Assembly (NCBI RefSeq): GCF_016862175.1 | Contig: NZ_BOML01000043.1 | Location: 282,944 to 346,943, forward strand | DNA length: 64,000 nucleotides | Direction of reading: 5' to 3' | DNA from: Paractinoplanes durhamensis | GTDB taxonomy: Bacteria > Actinomycetota > Actinomycetes > Mycobacteriales > Micromonosporaceae | Shown: positions 25,280 to 32,878 of the stretch, piece after piece | Layout of the letters: each line of letters starts with the position of its first letter | How positions within the stretch are numbered: the stretch's first letter is position 1 | Translations under genes and position numbers: made by a program | The notes under the pieces: generated by a model | Told to the model about the DNA's origin: nothing | The model's input: only the letters and a program-made list of their open reading frames with translations | Databases searched by the model: none

Positions 25280-25849
25280 CTACCCAGGGACGGTGAGCGC
25301 CCCGGGCGGCGCCACGCGGCGGAACCAACTCCCGGCCGGCTCGGTGAACAGCAGGATGATGGTCACCACGCTGAGCGTCAGCCCGATCATGGCCAGGCCG
25401 CTGACCATCGACGCCACGAAGTCCGAGAAGCCGACGCTGTACAGCTCTTCCAGCCGGAGCGAGAACGGGGTCGCGTCGGGGCTGCCGGCCGGACCGGCGG
25501 CGAGGAAGCCGACGCACACCAGCGGGACGAAGCCGATCGGCGAGGCGAGTGCGGCCACCGAGAGGCCGCGGGCCAGGCCGCTGCCGCGACGCACGCGAGG
25601 GGCCAGCACGGCGAGCCAGCCGGCGACGAGGACGGCCGGGATGGCGGTGGTCAGCGTGCTGTTCACGTTCCAGCTGCGCTGCTGGGCGACCTCGGCCGGG
25701 TCGGTGCCGGCGACGCTGCGGGCGGCCTCGTCGATCAGGCCGTCCATGTGGAAGGCGTCGGCGATCATCAGGCCGGCGCAGAGCAGCAGCGCGGCGGCGA
25801 TGCCGAGTTGAAATCCGAAGGCGACGTTTACCTGGCTCGGTCGCGACAC
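25280..25849 (-). CDS. Four-helix membrane protein, unknown function
   Basis: A 189-residue protein with four hydrophobic helices (about 12-32, 68-85, 98-118 and 148-170) and an extracytoplasmic loop after the first. I recognise no family. The GTG start at 25849 has no ribosome site, but TAAGGT lies 6 bases upstream, so the mRNA may be leaderless. It is followed at 1 base by the dienelactone hydrolase gene and preceded by the formate-lyase relic 26 bases away. Confidence 0.75.
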   Translation of the reverse strand: MSRPSQVNVAFGFQLGIAAALLLCAGLMIADAFHMDGLIDEAARSVAGTDPAEVAQQRSWNVNSTLTTAIPAVLVAGWLAVLAPRVRRGSGLARGLSVAALASPIGFVPLVCVGFLAAGPAGSPDATPFSLRLEELYSVGFSDFVASMVSGLAMIGLTLSVVTIILLFTEPAGSWFRRVAPPGALTVPG

Positions 25850-25875
25850 AGCCGTACCTTATATGGCTCTGTCAA

Positions 25876-27510
25876 TCAGAGCGGCTCGCCCGCTCGCCGG
25901 CCGTCCGGGGTGTTTCCGGTGTGCCGGCCGCCGGGGGCGCCGGTGGTCAGGATCGACAGGGTCAGCTCGGCGCCGCGGTAGGTGGGCTGCCGGCGGATCT
26001 TCGCGGTGAACCGGTCGACCAGGTCGACGGCGATCGCGTCGGCCCGGTCGTCGTTGTCCCGGACGCTCGGGAAATCCCCGTCGACCTGGTAGTCGACGAC
26101 CAGGCCGGACGAGTCACGCAGCGCCTTGACCTGTGCGTACCTGATCGCGGAGAGGCTGTCGACGGCCACCGACAGGCCGGCGATCCCGGTGGCCATGAAG
26201 CGGCGGAGCGGATGGTCGCGCAGGGCCATGCCGAGACGTTCGTACGCGTATCGGTCGTGCATGTAATTGATGACGTTGAGCGCGTCCACGTAGGTCTCGG
26301 CGAGCCGGCCGAGCATCGTGTCGTAGGCGGCGAGCACGGTGTCGTAGTCGAGCACGTCCACCTCGACCGGGCTCAACGAAGAAACCACCTGGTCACCGGT
26401 CATCTCGTCGCGGCCGCCGTTGATCGCGTACAGCAAAGCCTTGGCCAGGTTGGCGCAGCCACCGGAGGGTGAAACGCCGGACGAGGAGGCAAAACAGCGG
26501 CGGGACTGCGCCAACCGGTGCGAGGTGCGGGTCACCACGCCGCCCAGCTCGGCGTCCGCGAGGTCGGGCGCCGGGGCGTCCAGGAACCGGATGATCCGCA
26601 GCTTGATCACGAAGTCGTCGAGGAGCTCCTGCGCCGCCGTCTCGTCCAGCAACCCGGCCGCGATGTCCCGCTGCAGGTAGATGTCGACGAAGGCGGAGAC
26701 CGGGCCGAGCGGCAGGGTCGCGCCGTCCTGCTCCTTGGCCGCACCCAGGAACGCGAAGTACAGCCACTGGATCGCCTCGCGCGCGCCGGTGGCCGGTCCG
26801 GCGATGTCGTAGCCGTAGCGGCAGGCCATGAACCGCAGGTCCTCCAGGGCGCGGATCTGCTCGGCCAGCTCCTCGCGGCCGCGCACGACGTCCTCGAACG
26901 AGCGCCGGGAGTCGAGCGAAGTCCGCTGCGCGGTGCGTTCCTCGATCAGCCGGTCGACGCCGTAGAGCGCGACCCGCCGGTAATCGCCGTCGACCCGGCC
27001 ACGCCCGTACACCTCGGAAAGCCCGCTGAGCAGATGGGCGTCGGCGGCGGCCTTGACGTCGGCGGGGTAAGCGTCGAAGACGCCGTCGTGATGGGTTTTC
27101 CGGTACTGGGTGAAGATCGCGCGCACGGTCGTGTCGAGGCTGTAGCCGTGCGCGGCCAGCCCGGCCTGCACCGTCCGCAGGCCGCCGGCCGGCATGATCG
27201 CGCGGCGCAGCGGCGCGGAGGTCTGCAACCCGACGATGAGCTCGTGGTCGCGGTCGATCCAGCCGGGCGCGTGCGAGGTGATCGTCGAGGGCGTGTGCGC
27301 GTCGGCGTCGTAGATGCCGCGCTCCCGCTCGGCCACGATCATCCGCTGCAGGTGCCGCCAGATCCGGGTGGTGCGACCGGTCGCACCAGACAGGAACGCC
27401 GCATCCCCCGCGTAGGGCTCGACGTTGTCCCGGATGAAGCCGTCGACGTCGATGCGGTCCCGCCACTTCTCGCCCCGGAATCCACGCCAAGCATCCCGCG
27501 ATGTGCCCAT
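25876..27510 (-). pseudogene. pflB: Pyruvate formate-lyase-like gene, lacking active-site parts
   Basis: An open frame of 544 codons strongly like pyruvate formate-lyase (about 760 residues), with TSHAPGWIDRDHELIVGLQT, YGRGRVDGDYRRVALYG, GPATGAREAIQW, NLAKALLYAINGG and TGNTPDGRRAG. Two essential parts are missing. Between TSHR and ANLAK only about 22 residues remain where the family has about 100, removing the catalytic cysteine pair. The protein also stops at GRRAGEPL, about 140 residues early, so there is no glycyl-radical RVSGYAVRF. No activating enzyme is nearby. ATG at 27510 follows GGAGGCGACGGC, and a DevR box lies upstream. It cannot act as a normal formate-lyase; the open frame could mean recent decay or a retained non-catalytic role. 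Confidence 0.8.
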
Positions 27511-27560
27511 GCCGTCGCCTCCTTGCTCGCCAGCCTCGTGCGGCGCGTTGCCTGCGCCTA

Positions 27561-27574
27561 GGGCCGTTGGTCCT
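27561..27574 (-). promoter_or_regulatory. DevR (DosR) box before the formate-lyase relic
   Basis: On the minus strand AGGACCAACGGCCC, close to the cydA box (AGGACTTTCGGCCC) and to the DosR core. It lies 50 bases before the formate-lyase-like start and 62 bases before the divergent GGDEF-like gene. Confidence 0.55.
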
Positions 27575-27635
27575 CTCATGTCAGGCCCTTGTCCTGCCGA
27601 AAGGACGGGCTCCACTGCACCCCGGGAAGGTTGGT

Positions 27636-28037
27636 ATGGACGCGGTTCTGGCGATCGAGGTGACCGGTGACGGCGATGACGACCTGGTGCGATCCGCTTT
27701 CGCCGAGCTGCTGCGCGCTCGCGAACCCGGCCTTCCGGACCTGCCGGTCCGCCTCGGCGGCGGCGAGGTGACCATCGTCCTGCGTGATCTGGTTTCGGCT
27801 TCCTCGGCGTACGACGTGGCCGGCGCGATCGCTGCCGAAGCCGGCCCGCTCGTGGTGTCCGGCCGCCTGACCGGCATGACGGCCAGCATCGGCGTGGCCG
27901 TGTCCGACACGCTCCCGGCCGAGGAGCTGACCCGCCGCGCGACCGTGGCCATGCACGAGGCCCGCCGCTACGCCCCGCAGACCAGCTGGGCGATCTGGCG
28001 CGAGTCCTTCGATCTGCACCTGGCCGACGCGGCGTAG
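27636..28037 (+). CDS. Degenerate GGDEF-like protein
   Basis: A 133-residue protein that resembles the second half of a GGDEF domain. LPVRLGGGEVTIVL stands where RxGGDEF should be, followed by ARDVAGAIAAEAG-type helix, TASIGVAV and RRATVAMHEARR. The signature is GGGEV rather than GGDEF and the N-terminal third is short, so cyclase activity is unlikely. It might bind GTP or c-di-GMP, or be a remnant. ATG at 27636 follows GGGAAGG. It is divergent from the formate-lyase relic and shares its promoter region. Confidence 0.65.
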   Translation: MDAVLAIEVTGDGDDDLVRSAFAELLRAREPGLPDLPVRLGGGEVTIVLRDLVSASSAYDVAGAIAAEAGPLVVSGRLTGMTASIGVAVSDTLPAEELTRRATVAMHEARRYAPQTSWAIWRESFDLHLADAA

Positions 28038-28056
28038 CGCCTGTCTCGCACGTCAC

Positions 28057-28068
28057 TTCAAATTTGAA
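28057..28068. promoter_or_regulatory. Palindrome TTCAAATTTGAA upstream of NmrA-like gene
   Basis: A perfect 12-bp AT-rich palindrome, unusual in this GC-rich sequence, 69 bases before the NmrA-like start. It may be an operator within that promoter. Confidence 0.45.
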
Positions 28069-28136
28069 ATAGATTGCCGTCTCTCCCGGTTGTGGCCCCT
28101 GCACGGTCACGAACCAGGCAACAGGGAGAGAAAGCC

Positions 28137-29084
28137 ATGAGCGAGAAGAAGATCATCGCGGTCGTCGGCGCCACCGGTGCTCAGGGTGGCGGTCTGGTCA
28201 AGGCGATCCTCGCCGACCCGGACGGCGGCTACGCGGTGCGCGCCCTCACCCGGGATACCACCTCGCCCCGCGCGCAGGAGCTGGTCAAGCTCGGCGCCGA
28301 GGTGGTCCAGGCCGACAACTACGACCCGGAGAGCCTGACCGCGGCGTTCGCCGGCGCGTACGGCGCGTTCCTGGTCACCAACTTCTGGGCGCACATGTCC
28401 GCCGACCGGGAGCTCGAGGAGGCGACCAACCTGGCCGCCGCGGCCCGCGCGGCCGGCCTGAAGCACGTGGTCTGGTCGACCCTCGAGGACACCCGCGACC
28501 ACATCCCGGCCCACGACGACCGGATGCCCACCCTGCAGGACAAGTACAAGGTGCCGCACTTCGACGCCAAGGCCGAGGCGGACGAGCTGTTCACCGCGGC
28601 GGGCGTGCCCACCACCTTCCTGCGCACCACGTTCTACTGGGAGAACCTGGCCACCGGCTGGGGCGCGACCCGGGACGAGAACGGCGTGCTCACCCTGGCG
28701 CTGCCGATGGGGGAGAGCCGGCTGGCCGGCATCGCGGTCGACGACATCGGGCGTACGGCGTACGGCATCCTCCAGGCCGGCGCTGCCTATGTCGGCCGGA
28801 CCGTGCACATCGCCGGGGAGCACCTGACCGGCGCGCAGATCGCGGCCGGGCTGAGCCGGGCCGTCGGTGAGCCGGTCGTCTACCGGCCGCTCACCCACGA
28901 CGCCTACCGGGCACTCGGGTTCCCGGGTGCCGACGAGGCGGGCAACATGCTGCAGTACTACACCGAGTTCGACGAGTACTTCACCGGCGTCCGTGACCTC
29001 GGCGAGGTGCGCCGGCTGAACCCGGAGCTGCAGACGTTCGACCAGTGGCTGGACCGCAACGGCCACACCATCCCCACCGCCTGA
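28137..29084 (+). CDS. NmrA-family NAD(P)-binding protein
   Basis: A 315-residue atypical short-chain dehydrogenase of the NmrA/HSCARG type. The dinucleotide motif GATGAQGGG is at residues 11-19, followed by VRALTRD (NADP-preferring Arg), VQADNYDPESL, and HVVWSTLED in place of the catalytic YxxxK. Such proteins are redox sensors or quinone/aldehyde reductases; which applies here is unclear. ATG at 28137 follows AGGGAGAG. It stands alone, with an AT-rich palindrome upstream and a strong hairpin downstream. Confidence 0.88.
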   Translation: MSEKKIIAVVGATGAQGGGLVKAILADPDGGYAVRALTRDTTSPRAQELVKLGAEVVQADNYDPESLTAAFAGAYGAFLVTNFWAHMSADRELEEATNLAAAARAAGLKHVVWSTLEDTRDHIPAHDDRMPTLQDKYKVPHFDAKAEADELFTAAGVPTTFLRTTFYWENLATGWGATRDENGVLTLALPMGESRLAGIAVDDIGRTAYGILQAGAAYVGRTVHIAGEHLTGAQIAAGLSRAVGEPVVYRPLTHDAYRALGFPGADEAGNMLQYYTEFDEYFTGVRDLGEVRRLNPELQTFDQWLDRNGHTIPTA

Positions 29085-29096
29085 CGATGGGTGCGG

Positions 29097-29127
29097 ACAG
29101 CGCCGGCCGTGCGCCGGCCGGCGCTGT
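29097..29127. terminator. Bidirectional hairpin between convergent genes
   Basis: A 12-bp perfect stem ACAGCGCCGGCC / GGCCGGCGCTGT with a 7-base loop. It lies between the NmrA-like stop (29084) and the secreted nuclease stop (29137), with TTTC soon after on the plus strand. Confidence 0.65.
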
Positions 29128-29136
29128 CGCCGTTTC

Positions 29137-30294
29137 TCAGACCGTCAGCGTCCAGGTGTTCAGGTAGCCGGTGTCGCCCGAGTAGGCGTCCTTGACGCTG
29201 AGCTTCCAGGCGCCGTTGGACGTCTCGCTCGACAGGTCGGCGGTGTAGGTGGTGTTGACGTTCGCGGTGCTGTCCGAGCTGCTCGCCGACTTGAGGATGT
29301 AGTAGGTGCCGTCCGGCGCGTACAGCCAGACCGAGACGTCACCCCGGAACGGGTGTACGACGTACACGTAAATGGTCGAGGTGCTGGACGCGGCGGTGTG
29401 GGCGCAGCCGGAGATGGTGATCGAGCTGGTCACCGCGGAACCCGCGTCCGGGATGGTGACGTCGGTGCCGTTGGTGCCGGTGCAGCTGCCGCCGCTGGTC
29501 GCGGTCGCGGTGGCCGTCGCCGTTGCGGTGGCCGTGGTTGTCGCGGTCGCGGTCGAACCGCTGCCGAGCACCACCTCGACGGTCACCGTGCTGTTGGTGC
29601 AGGCCGCCGCGTACGAGGCCAAGGATGATTTCTCGGCGGTGTCGACGCTCAGGCCCCAGCGGGTCTTGACCGCCGTCCACTCGGTGATGTAGCGGCAGTA
29701 GACGCTGGACAGCGACGGCATCCACTCGGCCGGGTCGGCGTCGCTCTTGCTCTGGTTGACGTTGTCGGTCACCGCGGCCAGGGGGCGGGCATCGCCGAGA
29801 TCATTCGCGTACGACTCCCGCTGGGCCGCCGTCCAGTTCCGGGCGCCCGAGTCCCACGCCTCGGCCAGCGGCACCATGTGGTCGATGTCGATGTCGGACG
29901 GGTCCGTCCAGGTCGCGCCGTCGTAATAGGAGAGCCACTTCCCGCCGGTCAGGCTGCACCCCGAGCCGACCGTCGGCTTGGTGGTGGCCTCGTCGATCAG
30001 CACCTCGTAGCGGGTGTTGCAGCCGTCGCCGTCGGCGTCGATCCACAGGTTGAACAGGTCCCGGTCGTAGCCGGTGCGGACCTCGGTGGCGACCGGCAGG
30101 TTGGCGACCATCGTGCGCAGCGGCTGGGACACCGTGGCGGCCTGCGCCGGGCCGGCCGTCGCGACGGCGACCAGACCGCCGGCGAGCAGGGTGAGCGCGA
30201 GGGCGACCGCGCGGCGCCGGATCCGGCGGGTCGCGCGGGCCTCGGGCGGGGCGGGCGGGTCGATGGGGGCGGAAGCGCGGAGGGTGCGGCTCAT
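29137..30294 (-). CDS. Secreted HNH (DUF1524-type) nuclease with P-domain
   Basis: A 385-residue secreted protein. Residues 1-52 are a long signal peptide with an Arg-rich start. The nuclease part (about 60-230) has DIDHMVPLAEAWDSGA and a downstream NVNQSKSDADPAEW, the His and Asn of the DUF1524/HNH fold. A Thr-Ala repeat linker (about 250-270) is encoded by a hexanucleotide repeat. The last 95 residues resemble the proprotein-convertase P (jelly-roll) domain: HTAASSTSTIYVYVVHPFRGDVSVWLYAPDG, NGAWKLSVKDAYSGDTG. It probably digests extracellular DNA. ATG at 30294 follows AGGAG. Confidence 0.85.
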   Translation of the reverse strand: MSRTLRASAPIDPPAPPEARATRRIRRRAVALALTLLAGGLVAVATAGPAQAATVSQPLRTMVANLPVATEVRTGYDRDLFNLWIDADGDGCNTRYEVLIDEATTKPTVGSGCSLTGGKWLSYYDGATWTDPSDIDIDHMVPLAEAWDSGARNWTAAQRESYANDLGDARPLAAVTDNVNQSKSDADPAEWMPSLSSVYCRYITEWTAVKTRWGLSVDTAEKSSLASYAAACTNSTVTVEVVLGSGSTATATTTATATATATATATSGGSCTGTNGTDVTIPDAGSAVTSSITISGCAHTAASSTSTIYVYVVHPFRGDVSVWLYAPDGTYYILKSASSSDSTANVNTTYTADLSSETSNGAWKLSVKDAYSGDTGYLNTWTLTV

Positions 30295-30391
30295 CGCTGA
30301 CTCCTGACGGCTGGGGTTTCGCCGATTCTCGACCGCCGCGCATTGAAATATGTCATTCCAGCTACGTAATAGCCGGACGCTTATGCCCCGG

Positions 30392-31042
30392 TCAGCTCCC
30401 GTACGTTTCGAACTCTGCCACCCGTGGCGTGCCGGTCGCGGCGAGAATGTCGAAGTCGATCTTCCGGATCGTGGCGGGGGCGAAGGTGATGTTCCGGGCG
30501 GTGGTCCCGGTGGCCAGGACCGTGCCGGTGTCGTGGTCGCGCAGCCGCCAGGACTGGATCGTGCCGCCACCGGCGGCCTCGCGGATGATCACCCGGGCCA
30601 CGGTGAACGGGGTGTCCCGCTTGATCGAGATCTCGCCGGTCTCGCCTTCCGGGGACCAGAAGGTGGTGCGGTCGCCGTCGCGAACGTTGCCGAAGCTGGT
30701 GCCCTCGGCCTTGCTGGTGCCGTCCGACTGGGCGCCGATGCTGAGGTTGGGTCCGAGCGTCGCCGCCTGGGTCGGGCGCGTGGTGGTCGGGGCCGGCGGC
30801 GTCTTGGTTGTCGGCGTTGCGCTTGTCTGGGCTGTGCTGACCCTCTTTGAGGGCGCCGGCGCGATGGTTGCCGGGACGGCACTCGGCGGCTCCCACGGTC
30901 CGGGCAGTGACACCGCCGGCGTTACCGGATCCGCGCCCATCTCGTGGCGCAGGAACAGCACCGTGGCCGTCAGGAGCACGGCACTACCGGCCGCCGCGAT
31001 GGCGAGCGTCCAGCGCGATCCGCGCGAACTGGCATTCAGCAC
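30392..31042 (-). CDS. Membrane-anchored discoidin-like domain protein
   Basis: A 216-residue protein. It has a short cytoplasmic start, one membrane helix (about 10-32), a Pro/Thr-rich wall-spanning linker (about 40-95), then a C-terminal F5/8 type C-like beta-sandwich (SFGNVRDGDRTTFWSPEG, TVARVIIREAAGG, IRKIDFDILA, VAEFETYG). It is probably a carbohydrate or surface-binding module. The GTG at 31042 is chosen because TACGCT lies 6 bases before it (leaderless type); the frame extends further upstream. No enzyme domain is attached. Confidence 0.75.
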   Translation of the reverse strand: MLNASSRGSRWTLAIAAAGSAVLLTATVLFLRHEMGADPVTPAVSLPGPWEPPSAVPATIAPAPSKRVSTAQTSATPTTKTPPAPTTTRPTQAATLGPNLSIGAQSDGTSKAEGTSFGNVRDGDRTTFWSPEGETGEISIKRDTPFTVARVIIREAAGGGTIQSWRLRDHDTGTVLATGTTARNITFAPATIRKIDFDILAATGTPRVAEFETYGS

Positions 31043-31083
31043 CGGCGCAGCGTATCGACATTCGTACCCGCCGTGTAAAGAGA

Positions 31084-31117
31084 AAACGGGCGGCACCGGC
31101 CGAAGCCGATGCCGCCC
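31084..31117 (-). terminator. Intrinsic terminator of the small membrane protein gene
   Basis: A GGGCGGCA / TGCCGCCC stem continued by inner GGC pairs, followed on the minus strand by GTTTTC. It lies 18 bases past the stop of the gene at 31135. Confidence 0.8.
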
Positions 31118-31134
31118 GCCCGATCGGTCCGGAC

Positions 31135-31683
31135 TTACTTGCCGTCACCGATCGTGCAGAGCTTGTCGAACGCCGCGGCGTCCGTGTTGATCTTCGCCTC
31201 GAGGTCGGCCGGGGCTTCGCCGCCCTGCAGCGCCTTCAGCAGCGACTTGTAGTCCTCGGCCAGGGCGAGGTTGGCCGCCTTGACGTCGTCGTGCTTGGCC
31301 TTGCCGGCCGCCGCGGTCAGGCCGTCGATGCTCGCCTGCACCGTGGTGGCGTCGACGGTGGTCGAGCTCAGGAAGATCGCGTCCTTGCCGGAGGTGCAGC
31401 CCGGGTCGAGGACGGTGGAGTTGGCCGCCGCCACGATCACCGCGACGCTGCCGCCGATGATCAGCACCGAGATGATGAGGCCGGCGATGGCCAGGCCACG
31501 GCCCTTGGCCTTACCGGCGCCGGTCTTGAAGATCGCGATCAGGCTGAGGATGAAGCCGATCGGCGCGATGAAGATCGCGAGGATGAGGCCGGCGATGGCC
31601 AGGCCGCTGGTGCCCTTCTGCTCCGGGGCGGGCGGCTGGGCCGGGTAGCCGGGAGGCGGGGGCAGCTGCGAGTCGAGCGACAC
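31135..31683 (-). CDS. DUF4190-like membrane-anchored protein
   Basis: A 182-residue protein with a Pro-rich cytoplasmic start (PPPPGYPAQPPAP), two membrane helices (about 26-50 and 62-86) of the type seen in DUF4190 proteins, and an extracytoplasmic helical domain with two cysteines (about 95 and 175) that may pair. The function is unknown. The GTG start at 31683 has no clear ribosome site. A strong terminator follows. The Pro-rich N-terminus resembles the zinc-ribbon protein at 34949, another membrane-anchored protein of this window. Confidence 0.75.
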   Translation of the reverse strand: MSLDSQLPPPPGYPAQPPAPEQKGTSGLAIAGLILAIFIAPIGFILSLIAIFKTGAGKAKGRGLAIAGLIISVLIIGGSVAVIVAAANSTVLDPGCTSGKDAIFLSSTTVDATTVQASIDGLTAAAGKAKHDDVKAANLALAEDYKSLLKALQGGEAPADLEAKINTDAAAFDKLCTIGDGK

Positions 31684-31840
31684 TTTATGCGTCCAATCAG
31701 GTTCTTCTCAGGTTAGGTTCAGCGACGGTACTTGTTCGTCCGCCGAATCGCTGCCCCGTATTGCAATCGTTATCTCGGCGAACAGTGGCGTTCTTTTTCA
31801 AGATCATTTGGGTCATCGCGCGATCATTTACCGTGACCTC

Positions 31841-32296
31841 ATGGCTGACGAAACGACCCTGCCCCTCGAGTCGCGCGGCCCGGCCGGTGCGTTCGTGCTC
31901 TCGGACGAGCAGGCGGCCGCCGTCGGCGGCGGCCGCAAGGCGTTCCCGGTGCAGGTCACGGTCAACGGGGTGACCCTCGCGCTGCGCCTGGCCCGGATGG
32001 GCGGCGAGAACCTGATCGGCCTCGCCCGCGCGGCCCGCGACCAGGCCGGCGTGACCGTCGGCGAGACCTACGCGATCACCCTGAGTGCCGACGAGGCCCC
32101 GCGCGTGGTCGAGGTCCCGGACGATCTCGCCGCCGCCCTGGCCGTCGACGCACCGGCCGCCGCCGCGTTCGAGGCCCTGGCGTACTCGCATCGCAAGGAG
32201 TTCGTCCGCTGGATCACCGAGGCCAAGCGCGAGGCGACCCGGGCCCAGCGGGTCACGAAGACCATCGAGATGCTGCGTTCCGGTGAGCGCCGCTGA
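31841..32296 (+). CDS. YdeI/OmpD-associated-like protein (DUF1905/OmdA)
   Basis: A 151-residue cytoplasmic protein. The middle (PVQVTVNGVTLALRLARMGGENLIGLARAARDQAGV) resembles DUF1905. The C-terminus (FEALAYSHRKEFVRWITEAKREATRAQRVTKTIEML) is the YdeI/OmdA signature. The molecular role of the family is not established. ATG at 31841 is preceded by TACCGT and six bases, so it is probably leaderless. The next gene, a deazaflavin-type reductase, starts 91 bases later behind its own operator pair. Confidence 0.85.
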   Translation: MADETTLPLESRGPAGAFVLSDEQAAAVGGGRKAFPVQVTVNGVTLALRLARMGGENLIGLARAARDQAGVTVGETYAITLSADEAPRVVEVPDDLAAALAVDAPAAAAFEALAYSHRKEFVRWITEAKREATRAQRVTKTIEMLRSGERR

Positions 32297-32302
32297 GAAA
32301 CG

Positions 32303-32368
32303 AGAGCACTGCTCTTGACTCTGGCCGGGTGCTGGCGGTTTACTGTTCTCAAGCGAGAGCACTGCTCT
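32303..32368 (+). promoter_or_regulatory. Promoter bracketed by two identical 13-bp palindromes
   Basis: AGAGCACTGCTCT occurs at 32303-32315 and 32356-32368. Between them, TTGACT (32315) and TTTACT (32339) look like -35 and -10 elements with 18-base spacing. The palindromes are TetR-operator-like, and no TetR gene is adjacent. The downstream gene starts at 32387. Confidence 0.7.
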
Positions 32369-32386
32369 CTAATTGAGGAGGAAGCC

Positions 32387-32824
32387 ATGCGCTACCTGGC
32401 CCCGAAGCGTTCCGAGATGGCGTTCAACAAGGTCGCCCAGTGGCTCACCGCCCGCGGCGTCAGCCTGATGGGCAGCCGCGTCCTGGCCGTGCGCGGCCGG
32501 CGCAGCGGCGAGGTGCGCACCACCGTGGTCAACCTCTTCAGCCACGAGGGCGAGCGTTACCTGCTCGCGCCGCGCGGCAACACCCAGTGGGTGCGCAACC
32601 TGCGCGCGGCCGGCGAGGGCGAGCTCCGGCTCGGCCGCCGGGCCAAGCACTTCACCTCGGTCGAGATCGCCGACGCCGACAAGCCCCGGCTGATCCGCCT
32701 CTACCTGCGCAAGTGGGCGTGGGAGACGGGCGCGTTCTTCGACGGGCTGAAGGCCGACTCACCCGAGTCGGAGATCGCGGCGGCCGCCCCCGGCTTTCCG
32801 GTCTTCCGCATTGTGGAGGGCTGA
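32387..32824 (+). CDS. Deazaflavin-dependent nitroreductase-family protein
   Basis: A 145-residue split-beta-barrel protein of the Ddn/F420-dependent family, with the typical GSRVLAVRGRRSGEVRTTVVNLF and the APRGNTQWVRNLRAAGEGELRLG segments. It probably uses F420H2 to reduce a quinone or similar acceptor. ATG at 32387 follows GAGGAGGAAGCC. The promoter is bracketed by two palindromes at 32303 and 32356, so tight repression by an unlinked TetR-type protein is likely. Confidence 0.88.
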   Translation: MRYLAPKRSEMAFNKVAQWLTARGVSLMGSRVLAVRGRRSGEVRTTVVNLFSHEGERYLLAPRGNTQWVRNLRAAGEGELRLGRRAKHFTSVEIADADKPRLIRLYLRKWAWETGAFFDGLKADSPESEIAAAAPGFPVFRIVEG

Positions 32825-32878
32825 AAAGGCCCTTAAGTAGGGTGTCGTCACAACGACCGGCGCCAATAAGGTCGGCAC

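Noticed and set aside
27583..27596. A second DevR box, AGGCCCTTGTCCTG
   Set aside because: The half-sites are one base too close and poorly matched; only the site at 27561 fits the spacing.
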